Shown here piece by piece: positions 18,133-24,465 of a stretch of 24,465 nucleotides of DNA. The notes under the pieces were generated by a model that worked only from the letters and a program-made list of their open reading frames with translations, was not told the DNA's origin and did no database searches. The DNA comes from Fragilaria crotonensis (lineage: Eukaryota > Bacillariophyta > Fragilariophyceae > Fragilariales > Fragilariaceae), in assembly GCA_022925895.1 (NCBI GenBank), contig JAKSYS010000801.1:1-24465 (forward strand), in the 5' to 3' direction. Position 1 is the first letter of the stretch. Each line of letters starts with the position of its first letter. Position numbers and translations under genes: made by a program.

Positions 18133-19604
18133 TGACACAGTCATATTTGACTGACAGTGGCGCTTTCAAGGCAAACTCATTTGTTCAGCACATTCGGGAG
18201 CACGGCCAGCAGATTCACTACTGTGGCACGAACGCTCATCATCAGAACGGAATAGCGGAGCGATCAATTCGCACTGTATCGAATATGGCCCGTGCCATGC
18301 TGCTTCATTCTGCGGCTCACTGGAAAAACGGTGTTGATAGTTCTCTGTGGCCAATGGCGGTCTCGTACGCTGTCTACGTATATAATAACACGCCAAATGC
18401 ACAAAATCTGTGTCCTGCGGATTTGTTTACTGGAAGTACGGTTCCACGTCATCGCCTACGTGACCTTCATACATGGGGATGTCCTGTATATGTTTTGGAT
18501 CCATCGTTGCAGGCCGGCAAAAAGCTACCTCGATGGGAACCCCGATCTCGCAGGGGTGTCTTCGTGGGTCTCAGCACTATTCATTCAAGTGAAGTTCCGT
18601 TGATCCTTAACCTTGCCACTGGGAGTATCACTCCACAGTATCATGTGGTGTTTGATGACCGGTACTCGACTGTTACATCTATTGGCAGTGATGACGACCC
18701 TCCCTCCGATTGGGATGACCTATGTTTGGACAACTCTCTTTATGTGCCTACCGATACCGCGCCGGACACTCCTGTTCACCTTCATGACGATTGGCTCACC
18801 GATGCCGAACGCGAAGTCAAGTACCGCGACCTCCAACGTCAAGATCGTGTGCGTAATCTGCAACATCCGCAGCCATCAACACCGACCAGTCTACTTGTTC
18901 CTTCGGCACAGCCTCCAAGCCACACATCTTCAGAGGGAGATGTTCCACCCATCGCCCCTACTACTGCTACTCAGCAGCAAACTCTACCTAAGTTTGTCTC
19001 TGTCGCTCCCGAACCTCTCTCGGGCGTCTGTTCTGGTCCTGTGATGGGACCTGACGTCGTTACATCTGACTCCACGGTTGATCAGAGTCTTCGTCGCTCT
19101 ACTCGTGCTACAAAGGAACATTTCAATCAACAAAGTATATTGACGAAGCCTATCTTACGTCTTTTGATCGTATCGCACAATGCGATTCCTACACGACTCA
19201 TCTCGTATCTCGCCGAGATTTCGACGTGCTGCGATACGGGGATTGAAAACGTTGTTGATCCGCGTGCATACGCCGCCAAGACCCCTGGATCTGACCCCGA
19301 CATGCCCACTTTCCATCAAGCTGTGAATGGCGAGCATGCTGAAGAATGGATCAGAGCGATGCAGCTGGAGGTTGAGACGTTGGTCCAGCAACGTACCTGG
19401 ACGATGGTTCCGCGAACGGCTAAAATCAACGTTTTGAAGAGCACCTGGGCGTTTAAGTTGAAGCGCCTTCCCGATGGAACTCCATCGCTTCAAAAGCTCG
19501 TTTCTGCGCCCGCGGGACTTGCAAAAAGGGAGTTGATTTCTTCGACACCTACGCTCCAGTTGTCCAATGGTCCACTATTCGACTTCTGCTTAGCACCGTT
19601 CTGA
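17895..19604 (+). CDS. Integrase core and start of reverse transcriptase
   Basis: The true frame picks up at about 17895. The first catalytic Asp is in SVDHFES, the second in LTDSGAF and the Glu in HHQNGIAERS, with 34 residues between the last two, matching a DDE integrase. FVDHGTGYLHVEHQLGFSAV lies between them. A variable C-terminal linker follows, rich in Pro, Ser and Thr, with STRATKEHFNQ. The reverse transcriptase then opens with EWIRAMQLEVETL and STWAFKLKRLPDGT. At 19496 (CAAAAGCTCG) the phase is lost and the last 36 or so codons are spurious. Confidence 0.75.
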   Translation, partial: RAEHLGPGTRVSVDHFESRLLGRTRDSYGKPSSDKYKGGCIFVDHGTGYLHVEHQLGFSAVETIRAKQSFENMAFEHGVVTQSYLTDSGAFKANSFVQHIREHGQQIHYCGTNAHHQNGIAERSIRTVSNMARAMLLHSAAHWKNGVDSSLWPMAVSYAVYVYNNTPNAQNLCPADLFTGSTVPRHRLRDLHTWGCPVYVLDPSLQAGKKLPRWEPRSRRGVFVGLSTIHSSEVPLILNLATGSITPQYHVVFDDRYSTVTSIGSDDDPPSDWDDLCLDNSLYVPTDTAPDTPVHLHDDWLTDAEREVKYRDLQRQDRVRNLQHPQPSTPTSLLVPSAQPPSHTSSEGDVPPIAPTTATQQQTLPKFVSVAPEPLSGVCSGPVMGPDVVTSDSTVDQSLRRSTRATKEHFNQQSILTKPILRLLIVSHNAIPTRLISYLAEISTCCDTGIENVVDPRAYAAKTPGSDPDMPTFHQAVNGEHAEEWIRAMQLEVETLVQQRTWTMVPRTAKINVLKSTWAFKLKRLPDGTPSLQKLVSAPAGLAKRELISSTPTLQLSNGPLFDFCLAPF

Positions 19605-20500
19605 CTGAAGGATGGGCGACGCGGCAGGTGGATTACACAAATGCTTTCGCACAGGCAAATTTGAATGAAGAAGTTTACTTGGAGTTCCCGAAGATGTTCG
19701 CTCCCAAGTCTCGTTCTAACGTCGTGTTGAAGCTCATCAAGAGTTTATATGGCCTCCGACAGGCGCCCCGTACGTTCTTTGAAAAACTTCGAGATGGCTT
19801 ATTGGAACGTGGCTATACTCAATCTCAGAACGATCCCTGCCTGTTCATGAAGGATGGTATTCTTTGCGTTGTATACGTGGACGACACGATATTTGCCGGG
19901 GCTGACTCATCCATTCTTGAAGAAGAAATTCGTGCCTTAGGAGTTAGTGACACCGAGCAACGACATTCGTTCCAACTCCGCAACGAAGGCGAAGTTGGCG
20001 CTTTTCTCGGTATCCAGATCACCAAGACCGGCAAGCGTACGTTTTCGTTACTTCAAACCGGACTGATCTCGAAGGTACTCACCACGGCAAGCATGTCCGA
20101 CTGTAACGGCGTGTCCACCCCAACTGGTAACTCGCCAGTCGGAAGTGATACAGACGGTGCACCATTTGCCGAATCTTGGCAATACCGAACTGTGATCGGC
20201 ATGTTGATGTATCTGGCGGCCAATACTAGACCGGACATCGCATTTTCGGTGCATCAGGCGGCTCGGTTTTCTCATGCACCGCGCCAGTCGCATGCTGTGG
20301 CGGTGAAACGGATTCTGCGCTATCTCAAAGCAACTCAGGACAAAGGTCTTATCATGTCACCAACGGATGACAGAAGGGTTGATTGTTATGTTGACGCAGA
20401 CTTCGCTGGAGCGTTCGCCGTCGAAAATCCTCAAGATCCCATGTCAGTCAAGTCTCGAACTGGGTACGTCATTATGTATCGCGGTAGTCCGCTCTTTGGG
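19496..20500 (+). CDS. Reverse transcriptase, central part
   Basis: The frame continues from the shift at 19496 with FDTYAPVVQWSTIRLLL, then RQVDYTNAFAQANLNEEVYL (first catalytic Asp), LIKSLYGLRQAPRTF and CVVYVDDTIFAGA, with the YVDD catalytic box at 19874-19885. The thumb and connection follow, with IGMLMYLAANTRPDIAF. RNase H begins with CYVDADFAGAF. The phase breaks again at about 20497-20504 within CTTTGGGTCTCAAG. Confidence 0.85.
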
Positions 20501-20941
20501 TCTCAAGATGCAGACTCAAGTGGCGCTGTCGACGATGGAAGCAGAATACGTGGCATTGTCCCAATCTATGCGTGATTTGATTCCAATTCGTCAGATCTTG
20601 CAGGAGATCATGACCACTGTATTCAAAGTTGCACCTACCATTACGTACCGTTCTCTCTCTAAGGCCTTTGAGGAAGTCAAGGCTGGATCCATCTCTTCCA
20701 ATATCGAGCAGTCCACCGTCTATGAGGACAATCATGCCTGCTTGAAGTTTGCTCTGCATGCTCAGCTGAGCCCACGCACTAAGCACATCGGCATTCCGTA
20801 TCATTGGTTTCGCTCAAGGTCGAAAGTCTGGACATTCAGATTGAAGCCATTCCCACAACCAAACAGTTAGCCGACCCGTTTACAAAAGGGCTTGCTCAGG
20901 CTCCCTTTGAGATGTTTCGTATGGCTTTGATGGGATGGTGA
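20500..20941 (+). CDS. RNase H and polyprotein C-terminus
   Basis: After the shift the frame reads KMQTQVALSTMEAEYVALS (catalytic Glu), VYEDNHACLKFA (catalytic Asp) and RTKHIGIPYHWFR, all standard copia RNase H motifs. A further one-base loss at CTCAAGGTCG (about 20816) moves the end to the phase that reads LDIQIEAIPTTKQLADPFTK and stops at 20939-20941, 19 bp before the right LTR. Confidence 0.75.
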
Positions 20942-20951
20942 CTCTCGGGTT

Positions 20952-20960
20952 GAGAGGGAG
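20952..20960 (+). other. Polypurine tract
   Basis: GAGAGGGAG directly precedes the right LTR, where plus-strand DNA synthesis is primed. Confidence 0.75.
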
Positions 20961-21260
20961 AGTTGATGTATATGAGCTGCGTCGCTCCATCTAGTTACGT
21001 ACTGTACTACAGTTACTGTGATGGGCTACTTGCTACGGCTTGACGGTTTGGATTTCTACTCGTGACATCATCACGTTCATTTTTTGAATCCCGCCCTTTC
21101 TTTGGCAATCGGCGCCACACTTCAAAATAGAATCATAATTCCGGAAACTAGTAACATTGCTTGCTATTGACCGTCTTTGCTTCTATTGAGTAGCAACCCT
21201 TTGAGACCATCCTCCCTTACATCGGTAAGCTGTCTCTCTCTTCGTTGTATTACAACGAGT
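20961..21260 (+). repeat. Right LTR (300 bp)
   Basis: It matches the left LTR with no difference seen. It ends ...TTACAACGAGT immediately before GTTTT. Confidence 0.93.
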
Positions 21261-21265
21261 GTTTT
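21261..21265. repeat. Target-site duplication, right copy (GTTTT)
   Basis: It repeats 13855-13859 exactly and marks the right edge of the insertion. Confidence 0.85.
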
Positions 21266-21510
21266 TTAATCAAACAACAAGGGATTCAAAACTTGCCTCC
21301 GACAACAGGCGGACTGCCAGACGCCAGAGTATCGATTTTGAAAACTCTCCTACGGGACAATCTACACGATTTGTCGTATGAGCGGAGATTGGAGGGAAAA
21401 TGCGAATCGCGGTTAATACTCGAACGCTTCACAGGAGTTGCGAGTTGCGAGTTCTGATTGTGGTGTCACACAAGCATTGCTTAATCTCACGTCGACAGCA
21501 CCATCAAATC
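21266..21510. promoter_or_regulatory. Remnant of divergent promoter, right part
   Basis: This 245 bp between the retrotransposon and the zf-PARP start is the other half of the split spacer. A small tandem, GAGTTGCGAGTTGCGAGTT, lies near 21435-21453. No defined promoter element is recognised. The role is inferred from position. Confidence 0.4.
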
Positions 21511-23043
21511 ATGGCAACAACTTACCACATTGAAAAGGCCAAAAGTGCTCGCTCCAAGTGCAAAAAATGCAAGGAAACCATCGTTAAAGATGACATGCGT
21601 ATTGGAAGTTCCAGTGAACGCGATGATCGCATCATGACTTCGTAAGTACGATGGTTTGACCTCACGCTCAAAAGTCCGCCTGTTCTCTTGCACTATTCGT
21701 ACATCTAATCCGCCGCGCATTCACGCAGTTGGAATCACATCAAGTGCTTCTCGCTTCCGCGAGCACTCAAACAGCAGGGAATTACAATCGAAAGCTTTGT
21801 ATTGGACGAATTGAAGGACCCCGACGGCCTTTTGGATGAACACAGCGATGAAATCATCGCCGAACTAGAATCCAAGGGTTCGGCCAAGAAGACGCCCAAG
21901 AAAGTTGTGGATAGTTCGACCATGCTCGGGAAGATTAAGCGAAACTATGCGGAAAGCATGGACGATGAGGAGGATCGTCCTGCGAAGAAAACCAAACTTA
22001 GCAAGACTGAAAAGGAAGAAGTCGAGCTCTATGAGATCTACAAGAACAAGAATGCAGATGAACTTAAAGACTACATGCGGTACGTTTCCCTCTCCCCATC
22101 ATTACAAGCATCCATTTATTACATCTCGATCTCAATTTCGTCTTTTTTTAGTTGGAATCATCAAATTATTGGCGGCCGCAAAGATGCGCTCATACTGCGC
22201 TGCATCGACGGTCAGATGCGAGGACGGCTGGCCCGGTGCCCCATGTGCAAACAGGGAAAACCCAAGATTGCCGAAGAAGATCACGATTATGCCAGTTGTA
22301 ACGGATACTTTGATGAAGACATGCAATCACGAGTGCCTTGCAACTTCCAGATTTCCCTCGACAAGGCCGCTCGTTTGCATCCATGGTACACGGAGCCGCC
22401 GACTGAGGAGCAAGAGGAAGAAATGAAGGCACAAGATGAAGTTGCCAAGAGCGGTAAGGCACCTCCGAATCCAAAAAATGAGAGTGCCGCCAAAGAAATA
22501 CTTAGAAAGGCTGAAACTATGGAGTGGAAGGTCAAAAGCAAGGAAGATATCAAGTCCACGACGGAAGCCATTGTCAAGATCTGCCTTGACGGCGGGGTGA
22601 GTTTACCGAAGGGAAGCGAGCAGAAGGCGGTGGGTAAGCTTGTCGTACAATGCAAAACAGCCACAGCAGCGGAAGTCATCAAACTGATTATCGATGAATA
22701 CGGTTTTGCCTCTGGCAAAGATACTGGTGACCAAGCCATTGACAATGTCGCCGCATCACTCTGTAAAGTGCCTGCTAACGCGAAACTCTATGCCATGCTC
22801 GATGAATTCGCCGAGCTCATGCGCAAGAGCGGAGAATTTATGAAGAGCAATATGCAGAAGAAGTGTGCACAGGCGATTGCAGCACTTCCGTTCGAGGTGA
22901 CCGAGGAGAACGCTTTGAAGTTGGGTAAGCCAGGTAAAGCTAAGATTCCTGGTATTGGCAAGTCCTCTGCCGAGAAGATGCATGAATACCTAACAACTGG
23001 CAAGGTCGCAAAGCTTGAGGAATTGAGGGCCAGTATCGAGTGA
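21511..23043 (+). CDS. zf-PARP + PADR1 + Pol beta 8-kDa-like protein, no PARP catalytic domain
   Basis: Three exons (21511-21641, 21729-22079, 22152-23043) give 457 aa. Residues 1-50 are a PARP-type zinc finger: YHIEKAKSARSKCKKCKETI, then WNHIKC, with ligands C17, C20, H47 and C50. A Lys-rich nuclear-signal-like linker (RPAKKTKLSKTEKEE) follows. Residues about 140-235 form a PADR1 zinc ribbon: RWNHQIIGGRKDALILRC, then C190, C193, C210 and C224. After a charged linker, about 375-457 resemble the DNA polymerase X 8-kDa domain with its helix-hairpin-helix: MLDEFAELMRKSGEFM, KAKIPGIGKSSAEKMHEYL, TTGKVAKLEEL. The first two modules detect DNA breaks and allosterically couple in PARP1; here no BRCT, WGR or ADP-ribosyltransferase follows before the stop. 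A nuclear DNA-end-binding role is likely; lyase activity is untested. The start is the only ATG that keeps the finger intact. Confidence 0.88.
21642..21728 (+). other. zf-PARP gene intron 1 (87 nt)
   Basis: The donor GTAAGT follows ATCATGACTTC and the acceptor CACGCAG precedes TTGGAATCAC. Splicing joins the two halves of the zinc finger, giving MTSWNHIKC. This intron splits the zinc ligands C20 and H47 between exons. Confidence 0.92.
22080..22151 (+). other. zf-PARP gene intron 2 (72 nt, stopless)
   Basis: The donor GTACGT follows GACTACATGCG and a T-rich acceptor (CTTTTTTTAG) precedes TTGGAATCATC. Splicing gives DYMRWNHQIIGG, which matches PADR1. The intron is a multiple of three with no stop codon, so retention would add 24 residues in frame instead of ending the protein. 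Confidence 0.88.
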
Positions 23044-23159
23044 ATGGACGGCGACCTTTCCTGCGTTTCATAGTTGTTGTTGTTTGGTTAAGCACAAACA
23101 TATTCCACAAACTTAATTCATGTCGACTGCCGGTAGTGTTTTCTTATCCGCAAGAATTT

Positions 23160-24263
23160 TCATAACATTTCGAGCATAGACTGCGTTTGGCTTTTGTTGG
23201 AAGACGCGGCTTCGACTTGTTTAGCAGCATTGAGCTGCGACCGAGAAGGTTTATTGTCGCATGCGGAGTCCATCGAACTGCATCGTTCGCTTTTCCACAA
23301 GTTGAAGGCTGGGATGTTCGGCAAGACTCTGCCCATGTTATCGGCAATGAATCTTGCACCATGGATGCTGGTAGGGCATGGCCAGCAATGATTTTGTCGT
23401 GGCCAACATTGACAGTGCTGTAGCTCGGATGAAACCAGGCGCGGCCGACAATTTGATCAGCCTTTACCACTTGTACGGTGACTTCAATCAAGTCGTCACA
23501 CGTTGCTGCAAATTCGTGAAAATCCGCATCGTAGTCGGACGGAGCAATTAAGACAATGTTGCAACCGTCTCTTCCGGGGTCGTCGCGATGTTTGTGACAC
23601 CTTCCCAAAAGGCTGCTGCCAAGAGAGACGCAGCTGAAGCATCAGGGCGATACAATGGTGGTAGAATCACAATAGGGCCGACTTTACATTTGCTGACTCC
23701 AAACCCACAGCTGCTCGAGAGGCTTGCCGTATAAGGACATAGGCTGAGTCGACAGAGAGTGTCGTCGACCCACGTCTTGGTGGCTGATACAGCAGCCTCG
23801 TTCGATGATTCAGCGGGCTTCTCCGTCGTCAATTCGTTTCTTAATGGTGCGGATGGCCAAAATAATTGTATTCCGTTGCAGGGAGCCTTGGCCACGCCAA
23901 CACTTCCGACTTGACCCCACCCAATCGATCAGCATTGTTGTTGACGACACGCACCAAGCCTCCCAGAACATCGGTGTCTGAAAGCCGAGGAAACCATATC
24001 GACAAGCAGTTCCTTCCAGCAGCCAGGGTCTGAAACAATACTCTTGCCACCTGGTATCCTTCTGTTACGTCATTACCCCAGATACAACCATCCAAAGACC
24101 TAGCTTCACAATCCTTCTGCAAAGCCTGCGCTCCTCCGGCGAATCCAAGTCGGACTACTGGGGGCAACAAAAGGCTTTGTGTACTGAGAGCGGCGATCCA
24201 CGGAACTGCAGCGGTTGGTACGATGATCGAGAATAGCAAGATGAACCAACTCCATCGTCCCAT
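23160..24263 (-). CDS. DUF1415-like protein with N-terminal signal, frame broken by three apparent one-base losses
   Basis: Four minus-strand frame segments read as one protein of about 368 aa. Shifts near 23895, 23559 and 23375 each fit one base lost (from a GG or CC pair, a TT run and GGG). The start ATG at 24263 begins a signal-peptide-like MGRWSWFILLFSIIVPTAAV; the longer frame upstream opens only with TTG. The C-terminal half follows the DUF1415 pattern: WVDDTLCRLSLCPYTAS (family WxxxxVxxLxLCPFA) at about 23772, TTPEET near 23580, IAPSDYDADFHEF, then IVGRAWFHPSY (family GxxQxAxFHPxY) near 23431, and SIHGARFIADNMG. The function of DUF1415 is unknown. The N-terminal 120 residues (VARVLFQTLAAGRNCLSIWF) are not assigned and vaguely recall DUF1995. 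The stop is TGA at 23162-23160 in the last frame. Confidence 0.55.
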
Positions 24264-24465
24264 GGTCGACTCGGAACGTTTCGTCAAAGGTTTTTTCAAC
24301 GTTGGTGTCAGTCTAAGGGCCGACGGAGGTACAAGTAACTCGTGGTGGTGTGGTGGATGGTGAGTTGTCAGGTGAGTTTTTACCGGCGCATGAGAAGGAC
24401 TCTCGTATCTCCTATGAATATACTGGTACTGAATATACAGTGTATGTCATACGCTATAATGGTCT
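24264..24465. other. Right-edge spacer
   Basis: No gene is visible. The last 60 bp contain TATGAATATACTGGTACTGAATATACAGTGTATG, AT-rich with short inverted words similar in flavour to the palindromic spacers. It is probably the promoter of the minus-strand gene. Confidence 0.35.

Larger units (their letters stand above)
14244..20941 (+). pseudogene. Retrotransposon gag-pol polyprotein frame, interrupted
   Basis: The polyprotein frame starts at ATG 14244 and ends at TGA 20939-20941, after QLADPFTKGLAQAPFEMFRM. It is now in six frame segments (phases 0, 1, 0, 2, 0, 2). If every break is a one-base loss, the original was a single gag-pol frame of about 2,230 codons, unusually long for copia, which is often 1,300-1,500. 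The extra length is mainly a segment of roughly 550 residues between the gag zinc fingers and the protease. No in-frame nonsense codon was found within the correct segments, so only the shifts interrupt it. Confidence 0.85.
13860..21260 (+). mobile_element. Complete Ty1/copia LTR retrotransposon
   Basis: A 7,401 bp element bounded by two 300-bp direct repeats and a 5-bp GTTTT target duplication. Order of parts: LTR, primer-binding site, gag, protease, integrase, reverse transcriptase, RNase H, polypurine tract, LTR. Integrase before reverse transcriptase defines the copia (Pseudoviridae-like) order. I found no difference between the LTRs, which implies a very recent insertion. The coding region, however, is split by apparent one-base losses near 15090 (probably two), 17894, 19496, 20497-20504 (probably two) and 20816. 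It lies in the former intergenic spacer of two divergent genes, in the same orientation as the right-hand one. It may belong to the diatom CoDi groups, but that needs a phylogeny. Confidence 0.95.

Noticed and set aside
23187-23423. Plus-strand frame near the right end
   Set aside because: It is antisense to the DUF1415-like gene and has no independent support.

Overview
The window looks like nuclear DNA from a diatom or another ochrophyte alga with a secondary red plastid. Two proteins start with a signal peptide followed by an ASAFAP-like A-F or G-F junction, the usual plastid import signal in these algae, and one of them also has a twin-arginine lumen signal. The other genes are eukaryotic (TOP1, RPB4, a zf-PARP protein) with few, short GT-AG introns of 64 to 119 bp. 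The species cannot be named from this alone.

Layout from left to right: (1) 1-1517, a decaying tandem satellite of about 175 bp units; (2) 1497-2784 on the minus strand, a broken hAT-like transposase, with palindromic GGGTAC-rich DNA at about 3028-3160 that may be its terminus; (3) a plastid-type J-domain protein, 3388-4857 (+); (4) a palindrome-rich spacer; (5) a senescence/spartin-domain gene, 5981-7385 (+), readable only across five one-base gaps; (6) DNA topoisomerase IB in three exons, 10022-7591 (-); (7) a second palindrome-rich spacer; (8) RNA polymerase II subunit RPB4 in two exons, 11086-11660 (+); (9) a small basic/acidic protein with a PYM/eIF2A-like tail, 12212-12691 (+); (10) a thylakoid-lumen PsbQ/Psb31-like protein, 13749-12970 (-); (11) a complete 7,401 bp Ty1/copia retrotransposon, 13860-21260 (+); (12) a three-exon zf-PARP + PADR1 + Pol beta 8-kDa-like protein, 21511-23043 (+); (13) a DUF1415-like secreted or organelle-targeted protein, 24263-23160 (-), again with one-base gaps.

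The genes are ordinary housekeeping neighbours rather than one pathway. The retrotransposon has 300 bp LTRs with no difference I could find, a perfect 5-bp target duplication (GTTTT), and a primer-binding site matching the anticodon arm of initiator tRNA-Met, as in Drosophila copia half-tRNA priming. It sits in what was a spacer of about 355 bp between the divergent lumen-protein and zf-PARP genes.

Two observations stand out. First, every frame break in the host genes and in the element fits loss of one base, nearly always from a short homopolymer run, including one inside the invariant DGKPV segment of TOP1. That points to base under-calling in the assembly rather than real pseudogenes. Second, the zf-PARP/PADR1 protein has no PARP catalytic domain and ends in a DNA-polymerase-X-type 8-kDa module, a domain combination I do not recognise as a described protein.
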